DNA from: Globodera rostochiensis
Lineage: Eukaryota; Nematoda; Chromadorea; Rhabditida; Heteroderidae
Assembly (NCBI GenBank): GCA_018350325.1
Contig: JAEVLN010000001.1
Location: 3,461,501-3,525,500, forward strand
Reading direction: 5' to 3'
Length of the DNA stretch: 64,000 nt
Numbering within the stretch: position 1 is the first letter of the stretch; each line of letters begins with the position of its first letter. The notes under the pieces are model-generated. The model was given only the letters and a program-made list of their open reading frames with translations. It had not been told where the DNA came from and did no database searches. A program made the position numbers and the translations under genes. Positions 10,990-23,384 of this stretch are shown here, one piece after another.

Positions 10990-12440
10990 TGTTAAAATTG
11001 CATGATTTAATTTTTCAATTTTTTGATCACAAACATGCGTTGTTATGTGATTATCTAAATATAGTTTAAGCATTTACAACAATAAATAGTTTCATCCCGT
11101 GGTGTCTTTTTTAAAACAAGGATTTTAATTTAATCAATAAAAAATATTAAAAATTATGTTTAAGAGGTTCCTTCTTGTTTTTTAAATTTATGTAAATAAA
11201 TATCTTTTCATATATTTTGTTTTATTTAAATTTATTTTTCATTATTTTATATTTCATCCATGTCAAATAAAATTATATTTATGTTTAGATAAAATTATGC
11301 TTTAAAAGCTTACATCAAATTTATAATACGTTTTAACGTGATCTTGGAAAAGATCTTCAATTTAAGCAAGCCAGCTTATTTCATTAAAAAAAATTTGGTT
11401 TAATAATTTTTAACAACATCAAATTGCGTTTTATATTTAAATGATGGTTCTAACTGATGAGCGCAAGTAGCGAGTCTTGCTGTGCAAAGGAGTTTGTACC
11501 ATTTTTTAAAGGCTTGCTTGTTGGGTTTTATAGCATTTACATCCTTTTGACATTTATTTTATATTATTTTTTAAAATAAAAACTTACAGTTACAGAATGC
11601 CTTTTTTACTTTATCACATCCACGTTTTTATAATAATTTTGGCTTTTTTAATTCTCTGATCTTTTTTAAGAGAGTTATTTTATAAGATAAATATTTCAAT
11701 AATAGAATTTATGCATTTTTTACAATAAAAAATAACGCCTGCTTTTATTTAATTTGTATTTTATCCAATGGAAAAAACGATGAAAAAGCCTTCAAAAGAA
11801 TTGCAAAACAAATGCGTGATTTACATAATTCAACTTTGTTCTGAATTGAAAAAGACAAATAAATTTCAAAAATTACACAAAATTTATAAAATATTTATGT
11901 TTAAATGGCAACAGCAGTAGTTTAAAAAGATCAATGCGCAAATAATTTTTTATTTTATGATAAAATAAATTTTATTGCGAATTATTTGTTATAGAATATT
12001 TTGCGTAAAAATACCTTTCTTGTACGTTATTAAACTGAGAAAATTTATCATTTGCGTTTTTCATTTTAATTTATTTATAAAATATTGTAGTGCAAGCTTT
12101 TAGCTTTATTAGACTGTTTTTAAATAATTTATAAAGTTTGGTAAAGCGCATAATTATATTAGTAATGACCAAGTACGCAGCAATCACCATGGCGATGAAA
12201 CACATCTCATTGTTGTTGCATTCGCGCAATGTGCGGGGTTGTTTTTTGCGTTGTCTATTCAAATCGATAGTTTTTACATTTAATGGATTTAAGCTTTCTT
12301 TTAGGACATTTGATTTTTAATGGACATTCTATATAATAGACAGATTTAAATTTATTTGTAAAATATTATTCATTTTTAATGATTAAATAAATTTCAATGT
12401 TACCTTAACATGAGTAAATTTTTTAAAATTCGATTTGCAG
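10990..12440. other. A/T-rich stretch with two ambiguous islands
   Basis: The island at 11440-11525 is open on the minus strand for about 50 codons, including FKKWYKLLCTARLATCAHQ. The island at 12100-12262 (-) encodes a basic segment, then CNNNEMCFIAMVIAAYLVIT, a possible membrane helix, within a 63-codon frame. Neither has a convincing acceptor. Both strands are open in the second island. Confidence 0.3.
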
Positions 12441-13395
12441 CCTGCTCGCGGATTTTTGCTTTATCGATTAGTAAGATATTTTTAATTGTTAAATGTTATT
12501 TATAATTGAGCCAACATCACGGCTTAATAGACGAGATAATAATTAAATATTGTTTGATTATCTCTAAGGCTTTAAATTTTATGATTTGTTCTTAATTTAT
12601 AATTAAATTAAAAAAAGTCAGATTTCGGCATTGTTCAGTTAGCCAATTCGCAAATATATGTAGCAGTTAGCCAAAATCGGACCGGGATTAGGCTAAACGT
12701 GATTGCCGAAGCATAAGAGGGAAGGGAGAAAAAGCGAATAGGCAAATCGATCAATTCTCATCACATTTCACGCACCCTCTCAATATGTTCACTGGCCATA
12801 GCCCCGCCCATTTCATCACATTTAAATTGTAAGGAGAGAGAGAAGAGGAGGTCAGTCAGTTCGAACCTCGCGGAATAAAGTGACTTCGATGGCGTCGGAA
12901 GAACGGGGAGGGGAGGAGGGGCTGAAGGGACTGATCACCCCGGGAAGCCCTCCTTCGGGAATGACTGCCAATCGGTTCGACCCCCTTTGGGCAGCCGGCC
13001 CCGTACCCCTGGCCTTAAATGCCAGCCCCTTCCCTGGCACGGTCTAACTTATAACATTAAATGACATTTTTTATTTAAATTAAAATTGCAGTTTAACAAG
13101 TTTTAATTAAAATTATAATCTTTGTTTTCTACCACAGCGTTCCGGCTACATTTATAATGTGAAAAAAGAAACTTTAATTTGTTATATAAAAAATGGTTTT
13201 TCCGCGCATTTGCCAACACGTATTCTTCTTTATAATCCACCAAATAAAAAAAATTTGGGATTTAAATTAATGAGATATTTATTCATTTTAATGGTATACT
13301 TTAATAGTCATGGCAGGATTGGACAAAATCCGCCTTTTTTACTTTTAAATAAGATGACATTCTCAAATTCTAATTTTTTTAGGTTTAGCAAATAA
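12441..13395 (+). CDS. Candidate two-exon C-terminal coding region
   Basis: A 30-nt island (12441-12470) sits between CGATTTGCAG and GTAAGA and encodes PARGFLLYRL. The next acceptor in phase, TTTGTTTTCTACCACAG, opens 13138-13395, an 85-codon frame starting RSGYIYNVKKETLICYIKNG and ending in TAA. The second exon is long for this base composition and continues through A/T-rich sequence without stops. It contains a hydrophobic segment near LMRYLFILMVYF. The intron would contain the 12.6-13.05 kb GC island. The product is not recognised, and no upstream start was found. Confidence 0.28.
12620..13050 (+). promoter_or_regulatory. Isolated GC-rich, CpG-containing island
   Basis: This is the most GC-rich non-transposon patch. 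It includes CCCCGCCC within GCCATAGCCCCGCCCATTTC, a GAGA-rich run at 12830-12852 and many CpGs. From ATG at 12889 the plus strand is open for 52 codons (MASEERGGEEGLKGLI at the start, TAA at 13045). The minus strand is open for 62 codons over the same bases. Composition could account for both frames. The island could be a promoter with a first exon, an exon, or a foreign insertion. No terminal repeats or related copies were found. Confidence 0.35.
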
Positions 13396-15327
13396 AAGAT
13401 TTTATATTTAGTGAGATTTTGTTTTTATGAATTATATTTGACTGGTTTAAAATTTATTTGTAAAATCTTGTTTAATTCGAATTGATTAAAAAAATTAATA
13501 TAAGTGTGTGACTGACTTATCATAACCGGATGTTATTTGACCTCTGAATTAGTTGTTTTTTTATAATTTTTGTCCTCAATCTGACTTTATATTATTTTTT
13601 GCCAATGTATATATATATTTTATGTTAAATTTATGTAAATGAATACACCGGGTAATTAGTGGGCATTAAATTACTTTCCAATTAGATTGCATACTTATTT
13701 TCAACTTTCAATTTATAAATTTTTACAATAAATTTTAGATTAAAATGGCATTTTTGTTGTGCAAAAATATTCCATTTTTATTTTATTTATTTTTTTGGCA
13801 TAAGTTTATCATGAAATAAATAAATAAACATTTATAAAATGTTTATGAAAACCTTGCAGATTTTTCCTGTTGATCCGCCGAATTTGACGTTTGCGCGGGA
13901 GCCATAATTAGCAGCCCTGAATCGATTAGATTTATTCTGTTGTTGAAGACTTTTTTTTATGATAGAATAGCTAATGTATTTTACATTTTTTTAAAAATAA
14001 CTGCAGCATAAATAAGAGGATGAAAGTTTATAATAATGATTTATAATTATTTCTATATTATAAAGTTACCTAGTTGCCCATTCCGAACTATGACAAGCCA
14101 TCTTTTTACATTAGGTACTTTATTTTTATGCATTTTAATTATATTGTTATCATGCCAGCTGCAAAGGGGTATATGCCATTGGCGATATCATTAAAGGCAG
14201 AGACTTATCGCATGTAGCTTCTGCAGATTTTTTTTTTGTCAGTATTATATTATTATCATATTGTTTTTAATATTTCGCATTACCTATTATTCTTAATACT
14301 AAATCCTCATTTTTAAAAATTTAACATGTATTGAACCCTTTTTGAAATACTCTTGTAAGAACAAACAATTTTAAATCCGTGCATACATTAAAAGTACAAC
14401 AATATTATTTTTGTGTTAATTTTATAGAGAATTTTTTAAATGCTTTATACGTTTAATTTTAAGAAGTGCGTAATGATGATTATTTATATCGCTAAATAAG
14501 AAAATTCAATGCTATGCTATTTTGCGCTTTGATTTTGGCTTTTCCTAATGGATATCTTTTAACCAATAATTGTTTTCAACATATACTAAGTTATAAATTC
14601 ATTGTATTTATGATATTGAATATTTTGATATTTAAAATACATTCTGCATTATAGTAAATAACATTAATTCAATGTTTTTTATAAATAAGCTAATCTTTTC
14701 ATTATGTTTTTAATGCTGTAAGAACTAATTTTCTGGAAATCGTTGCGTTTACCTCTGATGATAACTTGGCGCTGTCCACATAATTTCTATGTTTAGAAAT
14801 TTGTTTTGCATTTAACTCTTTCGCATATCTAGTTTATCCAAATTTGCAGTTTATGTTTTATAAGTATATTCATTAATTGTAGAGTAAGTAAAATAATTAT
14901 CTTGATTTAGTCTTAATTAACATTAATCGAAAACTTAAAATATATGTTTTTTACGCCTTTTTTTGACCAGAAAAGTCTTGTCTCGTTACTGAATTCGTTA
15001 CACTGCCCTGGCATTAGTTTTTATCTTCGCATTAAAATTTGATATCACATTAGTAATTCATTAAAATGATTAATGCTTATGTTTTATTTGATTTATTAGA
15101 TAAATTTTAAATATTAGTCTTAAAACTATATTGAAATTCAATTAATAATTATAAGTTTAGTGAGCTCTTAATTTGAAATTTAAATTATTTAAAGCAGAAT
15201 AGATACAAATATTTCCTTTTCTTCGAATTAAATTGTTATTATTAGTTAATACTTTTAGTTGCTATTATTTTATGTTTACTTATTTTGTGTAATAAAATCT
15301 CTGATATTTATTTTTGGAGAATTTTAG
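13396..15327. other. A/T-rich stretch with several ambiguous islands
   Basis: Islands lie at 13855-13910 (plus strand: CCTTGCAG then IFPVDPPNLTFAREP and a stop; minus strand: ATG-started MAPAQTSNSADQQEK), 14140-14230 (open in three frames), 14761-14794 (minus strand: AACATAG acceptor and GAG|GTAAAC donor around 34 nt) and 14974-15050 (plus strand: TTTTTTTGACCAG then KSLVSLLNSLHCPGISF). Each has one good splice signal but both strands are open, so none is called as a gene. Confidence 0.3.
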
Positions 15328-15448
15328 GCATCGCTCGCAATTGAAGACAGCTGATTATAAAATAAAACAGAATTGCCAGTTTGGGGCCCTTTCCATGATG
15401 GCTGCTGGACACATTATTGGTTTACTGATAAAATTAAATAAATTTTGA
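15328..15448 (+). CDS. Candidate terminal exon, 39 aa
   Basis: After an acceptor-like GGAGAATTTTAG the frame with one leftover base reads HRSQLKTADYKIKQNCQ, then a hydrophobic part ALSMMAAGHIIGLLIK, and stops at 15448. The frame crosses both GC-richer and A/T-rich sequence without a stop. No partner exon with matching phase was identified. The product is not recognised. Confidence 0.22.
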
Positions 15449-16299
15449 TTTAAATTTGAGTAAAAATTACCCATTCTTTTTAAAAAGATTTTCTTTTTAT
15501 CTTGTTGGGCTCGTTGATATTGTGTTTAACAAATTTGCTTCTTTTATCATTCTGGTTATTGTTGAGTTTGAATCTGCGCTCTATTTGTTCAATAATCAGA
15601 GAAAAATTTACATTAATTTGCATTATTGTTTATAAAATTATTATTATTAAAATTTTTTTATCAATGATACATTAATATTTTGTCTAGAACCTTTTAATTT
15701 GATTTTATTTATCATAGAACAGAAGATCATTAATATTTTATTGGGCGAATCAGAGGCTACTATTTATTTTAGTAATCAACGAATGCGATAAAATCTTACT
15801 TGCACATCCACAGATTTCCTAACCACCCACGAACACGAACACAACCACTCACACACCACATTGGAAATTTTTCCAGGCAAAGTTTATTTAGCTTTTTTGT
15901 TTTAATAGCATTTTTGGACATTATGATTAGGTACATTCTATTTAACTAGAAATTTTTTATTATTTAATTTTATTATTATTTAAACAAAATATAACTTATA
16001 TTTTTTGTTAGAATTTAGTTAGATTTTAGAATTCTCTTTTAACAATTATAATTTTGGTCTCGACGCTTCCTTTGTCAAAAATGCCATTCCTTCTCGAAAT
16101 TCCGACGGCGCGCTTTTGCTTATATCTTTCTACTTTTTATAATTTTTTGTTTATTGATAAATAATTAATTTTTGTCTTAAAATTTATGGGGTTTTGTTTA
16201 AATGTGTTTAATTTTATTGATAATTTAATTTTAATTATTTAAGATTAGCGTTATATTTGACAGTATATTAAACTATTAAGTAGCTGTTTATAAACAAAG

Positions 16300-16451
16300 T
16301 GTTATGCTTCTGTGAGCACGAATACATTGTCTGTCGTGTTGCATAAGGTAATAAATAATTTTTAAAAATACTTTTTATTTAAACAAATATCCATTCTTTT
16401 CAAATATATATTCTTTAGAGTATTGCTGGGCTAATTGCCGTAGGATCATAG
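16300..16451 (+). CDS. Candidate two-exon C terminus with 71-nt intron
   Basis: The segment 16300-16347 reads CYASVSTNTLSVVLHK and ends CATAAG|GTAATA. The acceptor TATATTCTTTAG precedes 16419, and in the same phase SIAGLIAVGS follows before TAG at 16451. The intervening 71 nt are A/T-rich with a T-rich 3' part, a plausible minimal intron. In another phase the second exon reads YCWANCRRIIVQH up to GTAATT. No upstream start was found and no family is recognised. Confidence 0.25.
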
Positions 16452-18054
16452 TGCAACACGTAATTTGAATTGTCTTGTAAATGTTAAAAAAACTTACAAA
16501 TTGATAAAATTTGTCTATCTTTTAAATAATTTATTTATAATTAAAGATTTGAGAATTCTAAAAGAAAATTTTTATAGTTTATTTGAATACATCCTCGTTT
16601 CGTGTGAAAGTAAAAAAAAGAAATAAATGAGTTAATTTAAATTATTCGCACTTTAATTTAGGCGATTTTTTTGATAATATTTACTGATTTAATTTGCTAA
16701 AGTTTAATCATAATTACATTTTCATAAATTGCTCTTTTTTCTTTCTCTTTAAATTTTTCTTTGTTCTATTTTGTTTGATTTCTTAAAAAGTTTCAGAATA
16801 TAAAATTCTATCAGAATAAATTTATGAATATAATTCGATTATCTTTAAAAAATTTTGAAAGTAAATTTTTTAACATAATAAAAGTAATTAAAAATAAAAA
16901 TTTAATCAATACCAACTTCATATTCTTTTGGGATTTATTATTTTGTGCTTTAATGTTTTCCTTGACTTTTTTGTTTTCCTGTTTTTTTTTAAAAAATATT
17001 TTTCTTAGTTTTTGTTTTTACTAATAATGAATTTTAAAAGATATATTTTTTTTTGAAATATAGTATAATAATTGGTACTTATTTTAAAAAGATTAGCGAA
17101 TAATCATTAAACTGTTTTTGTATTTTTTTTTGATTAATCGATTTAATATCAAAACATTTTGCATTGCACTTAAGACAGCCGTCGTCTCGATTTTCCTTTT
17201 ATGTCTGATATTAATTTACAAAATGCATTTAACAATAAAAATAATGGAATCAATTTTGCTAAGATTTATTTTATTTAGATATAAATTGTGCCACCGTTTA
17301 TTGGTGAATTTAAACAGTTAGGCTTATTTTTTGATTCTATACTCATTATTTTATGAAATCTCCAATTAATTTTAAATAAAATAAAGCGCAAATACTAAGT
17401 AATTTTTTAGTTATTATTTTATAAATAAACAAAATTATTGAATCTAAATATAAATTTTTCTAAATTTTTTAATTGCCATCGCGATTTCCATCTTGAATTC
17501 ATTGTTCTGTTGAATTTATATAAATTCTTTTGTCTGCATAAATTTGGGGCATACATTTATTAATTATTGGGTGGTTATAAATTATATTAATATTCTTTAA
17601 ATTATTATTGAAATCTTGGTTTTGTTTTCTATGTGCAATAAAAAAATTAGCAATTTTTTTTAATAGTTGATGATTATTTCAATTAAAATTTTCTTATTAA
17701 ACACTTTGGCGACTCGAAAACTCGGGCGATGACTTGCGCAGCTCTTGCAATCAGATTAAGAACATTTTTAATATGATATAATATGTTTACAAGTATTTGT
17801 ATATTTTACTTTTTACTGCTCTTTTTATACTGAATATTTGTTTTGTTCGATTTATATCATTTTACGTTTTTGGATAATTTAAAAAATTAAAAGAAATTAA
17901 TCTTAAAATAAAAAACAATATTTGAAGAATTATTTGATTGTTTATATATGTGTAATATTGAGCAAAATATTTATTAATTCTCTTTCATAACAGAAATCGT
18001 AAAAAATAATTTGGGGAAAAAAATTCAACATTACGCTTTAATTAAAATTTTTTA
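16452..18054. other. A/T-rich stretch with weak ORFs
   Basis: An ATG-started 66-codon frame at 16824-17024 (+) and a 67-codon frame at 17118-17321 (+) are both rich in Phe, Ile, Leu and Asn with hydrophobic ends. Such frames are expected by chance in T-rich DNA. The island at 17705-17765 is open on both strands. Nothing is called. Confidence 0.3.
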
Positions 18055-19067
18055 TTAATTATTAATTTGCAGTTGTTGAAAGGTCCCAGTTAGAGAAGAA
18101 CAAATTTCCCGCTTTCTAAACTTAGTAATGAAGCACTGTGCCTTCAAAAAAGATAGTTTTAAACCCTGAAAAATGAATAATAAAACACAGGAATCGTTAA
18201 ATTGAATTGTGTAATCATGCTTATTACATTTTATCATTTTGACGGTTAAATTTTTTCATGTCAGCTTAAAATTCTTTTCGCTTTGCATGTCTGAGGCATA
18301 CTTTGTATCCTTTATTAATTTATTAGGATTGATTTATTTTTAAAATTTCAATTAGCTTTTTTGAATTGTCACTAATCAGGTATATAAACTGTTTTATGGT
18401 TAATCATAACTTTTTCAAATTACCATTTTTGTATTTTTTGTGGTTTTTCTAAAAACATTTCTATAAATAAATTACTTTAAATTATGAATTTGTCGATATT
18501 TTTTTTGTTTTGTTTTAAAGTCACTTGACGATATTAGGAATGTATGAATTTGTCGATATTTTTTTTGTTTTGTTTTAAAGTCACTTGACGATATTAGGAA
18601 TGTATGAATTTGTCGATATTTTTTTTTATTTTTTAAAAATCAATTGACGATATTAGGAATGTCGTGTGATATTTCTTCGCACATGCTTTGCACACATAAG
18701 TAATGAAATAAATTGTAGTGTGTTTTTTACTAAATGCTTATTTAATTAATGATGTTGACACAATATAACGCTGCAAATTAGCACACTAGATAATTTATAA
18801 AATTTTATTATTAAGTAAATATTTTTATATTTTTTAAATATAACATCAAAAGACATATTTGTGATTTTGCTGATTATATTTAAGTCGTTTAATTGTTTCA
18901 ATATTTAATATATTGCAGAATATGATCGTTTCAAAATTTTTTTACTTTTGTAAAAATTTCTTCGTCGGGTTCGTCGGATAGAATTTTGATGCTGTTTAGG
19001 CGGTGCTTGAAAAGCCCATTCACTAGTGAAGAAAACCAAAAAACAAAGCCACCAGGGTGAACCAATG
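18055..19067 (-). CDS. Candidate two-exon 3' gene end
   Basis: Exon C (19067-18946, 122 nt) follows CAATTTTAG and ends ACAAAA|GTAAAA. Exon D (18165-18055) follows TTATTCATTTTTCAG and ends in TAA, with AATAAA overlapping the stop. In one phase the junction joins ILSDEPDEEIFTK to GLKLSFLKAQCFITKFRKRE. In a second phase exon C reads SIGSPWWLCFLVFFTSEW then a QNSIRRTRRRNFYK basic part. That phase agrees with a 57-nt upstream candidate exon at 20504-20448 (TNGQQTMNMKGDLVQKF). Both phases are open, so the product is undecided. The intron would contain the 60-bp tandem repeat at 18483-18661. Confidence 0.3.
18483..18661 (+). repeat. 60-bp tandem repeat, three units
   Basis: Units at 18483-18542 and 18543-18602 are identical or nearly so (TATGAATTTGTCGATATT at the start, CACTTGACGATATTAGGAAT at the end). 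A third unit at 18603-18661 is more diverged in the middle. The right flank matches dispersed repeat E. Confidence 0.95.
18662..18722 (+). repeat. Dispersed repeat E, partial copy
   Basis: CTTCGCACATGCTTTGCACACATAAGTAATG resembles the left part of repeat E at 28150 (CGCATACGCTTTGCATACATAAC) and its inverted copy ending near 61095. It abuts the 60-bp tandem repeat. Confidence 0.5.
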
Positions 19068-21323
19068 CTAAAATTGTTTTTTACTTAATATTTGTCTGCT
19101 GATTTTATGAGCTAGGGATTTTTTGTTTAATTTTTTCTTAAATTTATGTAATTATTTATTTAATTTCTTAACTTTATTTTATTACTAAATAATACCTTTT
19201 TAAGCGATGTGTTTGTTAATGTATTTTGTCAAAATTGCTTGTAACTCTTAAAATAAACATACAAATTGATAAAATTAGGTTGGGTTTTGCAACTGGTCAG
19301 TGCATTCTTTTGTTTGTACTTCTTTGAAAATTGTGTTTCGTGAATTTCTCTATTTTGTATTGCATTATGTTTTTAAAGCCAGATTTGCCTTATATTAATC
19401 AATTTTTTAGAATAAATTGTTTACAATAAATTGTAATAAATTTTAAAAAAAAATTTTCATTAATTTGTATTATACTATTAAGTTTTTTATTAATAAAATC
19501 ATTTTGCTTATTTAACGAGTTAACGAAGGAATTGCTTTTAAACTTATCAATTGAATTGGGTTTATAATTTTAATTTTTACCTTTTATTTTTCAAACCAAT
19601 GAAAGATGTTCAGAAAAAATTAAAATAATAATTATATGCCAAAACATTTTGAAAATTTATATTCTAACAATAATTTTAAAAATATCCGTGTTATTAATCG
19701 ACATTTAATAAAATTAAGACAAAAAGATAAATATTTATTCTTATTTTGTTATTATTGAGAGAAAATGAGAAGTGAAAATAATTTAAGCTTCATAATTGAA
19801 ACCTGCGTACATTAGTCCTGTTTGCCCAGAGTTGTTTGCGGCGTTGACGTCAAACAGCACAGCTCAACGACTGAGCCAACCTTTATTTTATATTACTAAG
19901 TAAAAGATTTTCATTTTATCTTTTCATTTGGTTTAATGTTTTTTTTATATTGCAATGGTGTTTATTCAATTAGCATTTTATTGGGAGCTTAAACTTTATT
20001 TGATTATGTTTTTGCGATTTATTTTACTTCTAATAATCTTTTTAAAAAATTTTTTGCTTGTTAATTATCCACAGATATTTAAATATGGACAATAACTGCT
20101 TGGAAAGTCAACAATTTATTTAAGTTTTACTCAATATCAACATTTATTAAATTAAAGCATTTCAAATTATAATATTAGTAAAACTTTTAAAAAACAATTA
20201 TATTTTTAGCTTAACTTTATAATTATTTTAGTCAAACCTTTAGTTTTACATCATTAATAAAAGGAAATTTTTGAGTGGATCAGCAAAATATTAGTTTTTT
20301 ATATAAAAAAAAACATTTCAACTTTACAGTTTCAATTAAAATTTTTAATTTGTTAAAAGTCGTCTAAGGATTATTGTTTAATTCTGAAAGCAATTCGGGT
20401 TTTATATTATTTTAAATTATTAAATAACAAACACGTTTTTTATAAACCTGAATTTCTGCACCAAATCTCCTTTCATGTTCATGGTTTGCTGTCCATTAGT
20501 TTGTCTTTATTAAAATTGCTTTATTTTTAACTATTATTTTTAAGGTTAACATTGATCACATTACATTGTATAATTTTAAATACATGACAGGTTAATTTTT
20601 GGTAAAATATGAGAGAAATGCTAAATATGAATATTTTCCTTACTTTAACTATTTCAATTTCCACTATAATTCCCCAATTTTGTCAGTATGTGAATATACT
20701 TTTCTTTCACTTTTTCTCTCAACTTCTATGAATTTATTGATATTCAATAATATAATCGACGTTTTTTAGATATTTTTATTTAAACTAAAGCGAGTAAATT
20801 ATGGTGAAATTATAACTTTTTGGTATTGTGCTTTTGGGAAAATAAATCATAAATGATGATGGTATCACAATTTCGTTAATTTAAGTTATACGGCCCGCGG
20901 AAAGCCATGTTTTCTAAGGTAAATATATGCGTATAAATATTTTGTTTTTTATTACACATTTGTGTAAATAGATTCCATTAAATTTTATTTCTAAAAAGAT
21001 ATTTTTAAAATCTTTTTATTCATTATCGGTTTAGCTTAAGGAAAGTATATTTTTAAATTTGGTACGATTGAGGTCCAAGAGCCAATGTAATCAATTCACT
21101 CTTCTATATCGCGTCCCGCCTGTTTAAAAGATTGTATATTTATTATAAGTATATAATAATAATTTATGCTTGAAAATTACATCACGCAATCAAATTTCTC
21201 ACGCACGTTACAACCATATTTATGGCTTTTTTAATTTGATTTCATATTAAATTTTTCTACGTATTTATTTTTTATAAATTTTATTTTCGTAGTTCAAAGT
21301 TTGACTTTCTCTGTCCCTTGAAT
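19068..21323. other. A/T-rich stretch with small islands
   Basis: Besides the tRNA-like patch and the 57-nt candidate exon at 20448-20504, a 33-nt island (20886-20918) ends TTCTAAG|GTAAAT on the plus strand and would encode LYGPRKAMFSK. A minus-strand island near 21100-21132 follows TCTTTTAAACAG and would encode AGRDIEE and a stop. All are too short to assert. Confidence 0.3.
19795..19885 (-). other. tRNA-like box A patch (weak)
   Basis: On the minus strand TTGGCTCAGTCGTTGAGC (19879-19862) resembles a tRNA A box and D arm. A convincing B box does not follow at the expected distance; only GTTTGACGTCAAC is there. No cloverleaf could be drawn. It may be a decayed tRNA-derived repeat or chance. 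Confidence 0.2.
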
Positions 21324-21470
21324 TCACATATTAGGTTCAAAGAATTGTAAATAATTCTGTCCTTGCGCACCAACTGGCTGCCTAAGAATTTGTTCGTTAA
21401 TAATGGGTGTTTTGCTTTCTCGAGTTTGATATTGAAGTTTGCGCCAATCACTGTCACGAAGAAAAAATTT
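21324..21470 (-). CDS. Candidate exon, 48 aa, hydrophilic
   Basis: Minus strand. The acceptor-like CTTTTACAAACAG precedes 21470, and the phase-0 frame begins KFFLRDSDWRKLQYQTRE, continues through a Gln/Asn-rich part and stops at 21324. Its third codon positions are mainly A or T while first positions are GC-richer, as expected of real coding DNA in an A/T-rich genome. A second minus-strand frame is also open across the island, with the reverse codon-position pattern. No family is recognised. Confidence 0.3.
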   Translation of the reverse strand, partial: KFFLRDSDWRKLQYQTRESKTPIINEQILRQPVGAQGQNYLQFFEPNM

Positions 21471-22016
21471 CTGTTTGTAAAAGTATTTTAATGCAAAGAA
21501 GTGATTACGAAAATTTATTTTATTTATATATAAAACTATATACTAGAATTATTTTTTAAAGTATTAAATTGAGAAACTGCAAGCTCTTTTCATCTAAAAA
21601 TGATTTTCGCAACAATATATTATAACCTTTATTTGAAAATATTTTTTATAAAAACGCATTGATTTTTCTGTAAAATTTAACCAAAAACTGTATTACATAA
21701 AATAAAATTGAATATTCATTATTTTATTTATAATATTGAAAATATGTATTTAAAAAAAAGAAATCATACAATAAAAAAAAATTCGATTTTAGATGTGCAT
21801 TTTTGGTTTTTTTCATTTTTCTTAATGAATTGTTTAACAAAAAATTGATTTTAAAGGAGTTTTTTTATTGTATTTTCTTTACTTGTTTTTTTAAAATTTA
21901 GATTTATGGTAAACTTCGTAGTTTTGTTTTTGTTATGAAAATTGTATAAAAAATCGTTATTTGCCGATGAGTTTTTTTTTTTGTTGAGAATTTTGCTTTA
22001 TTTGTGGGAGGAAGGG

Positions 22017-22042
22017 TCGGCGGTGCCAATAGGCGCCGCCGA
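22017..22042 (-). repeat. GC-palindrome motif, copy 1
   Basis: On the minus strand the motif GGCGGCGCC-TATTGGC-ACCGCCGA is preceded by AATTCAAAATTTTCTC and followed by CCCTTCCTCCC. The flank GGTTGCAAATCCCTTAACAA on the far side matches the sequence around 27150. It belongs to a dispersed family with copies at 27035, 27202, 27351, 42342, 50916 and 58626. Confidence 0.85.
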
Positions 22043-22700
22043 GAAAATTTTGAATTTTTGACTCAATTTGTTAAGGGATTTGCAACCAAAATTTTAAAAA
22101 TATGGATTTTTTGGAGCTTTTTAAGCATGGGCGGGGTCGGCGGTTTCATTTTAACAAACTCGAAATTAGCGTAAGTATAATTTTTAATGAAAATTTGAGC
22201 AATTTTTGTTGAGAGCCAATTGTTTTGTGAAATTGTTAAATAATTATAAAAAACAAATTACATAGGCCCATATCTCTTTATTTAATTTTTGGCAAATTTT
22301 TATTGATGGAGAGGGGCAATTTAAGTACATTTGTGCAAAATTTCAAAACATTCAATATGAAATGAACAAAGTTAAAAAATCCCACTGGTGATTTGTGCAA
22401 GTTTTAGTCCCTAAAACCCTATTTATGACATAATTATGCAAGTTATATAAAAATTCTATCAAAATTAATACAAATACAATTCGATTATGAAATGATAAGA
22501 TTCTAAAAAAATCGAATGTGAAATGTGATTTTGTGTTAGTAATTTGGCTGACTTTAAAAATTCATAAATGTGAAGGCTCGGACAATCGGACAAAAATGAT
22601 TGGTGTAATTGGTCCTTGTGTTACCCCCCCCCCCCCCTGCCCGCCAACGAAAAAGAAGCCCGCAGGTGTTCGCCGTTCTGGGAAAATTATGCATTAAGAT
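22043..22700. mobile_element. Decayed repeat-family segment with poly-C tract
   Basis: The segment continues from the GC-palindrome repeat, includes GCGGGGTCGGCGG at 22131-22143, and ends near a 14-C run (22624-22637) followed by TGCCCGCCAACG. No terminal inverted repeat or TSD could be fixed. It is likely an old non-autonomous element. Confidence 0.4.
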
Positions 22701-23384
22701 TTTTGAATTAATTCGTGAATTTTGGTATAACATATAAAAATGAATTTTTACAATTATAAAATAATATTTTTTATGTGCAATACATTTATTTTTAAATATT
22801 TATATCTAAAGAATCAGGTTTAATTTGATATGAAAAATATGTCAATACATTAATATCATTTGAAATTTTGTAATTTTTGATTTCAACTTCTTGTGGCAAA
22901 TTTCGCGCTATTGATAACTTTTTGATAGGCAGCAAAAATTAATAATTTTTTTAGAAAACATTTGTGTTTTATTTTATTTAAAAATTTTATGAAAAATACC
23001 AAAATTTGACTAGAAAAGGAATTGGCGAATCGTGGGCTTACAACCTAAGAAGTTATTTTCCCAATGCTTTTTAAAAGCTAACAACAATATAAAAAAAAAT
23101 CGTTTTTTTCATTGTAATTCCAACACGCAGATTTGTATTTTAGGTTAAAGTTTAATTTTAAAGAAAAGATTATTATTTCACTTTGTCCTTCACATTATGG
23201 TTTTGTAATTTTATTTAGCTTTTAAATTATTTATAAATTTTTATAATTTAATTTTTAAACATTAGTCATTGGGTAAAAAAATGCACGAATCACTTATTCT
23301 TTGGGATATTTGTTTTCGTTCATAAATTTTTTTTTGCCATTTTTATTAAGCGCTTCCAAGGTTTGTATAATTTAAACCAATTAA

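Noticed and set aside
12852..13040. 62-codon minus-strand ORF in the GC island
   Set aside because: The plus strand is also open from an ATG and composition explains both. It has no ATG start and no convincing acceptor.
16824..17321. Two adjacent Phe/Ile-rich membrane protein genes
   Set aside because: Frames of 60-70 codons without stops are expected several times by chance in this amount of T-rich DNA, and no splice or start context favours them.
19795..19885. Functional tRNA gene
   Set aside because: An A-box-like word is present but there is no acceptable B box or acceptor stem.
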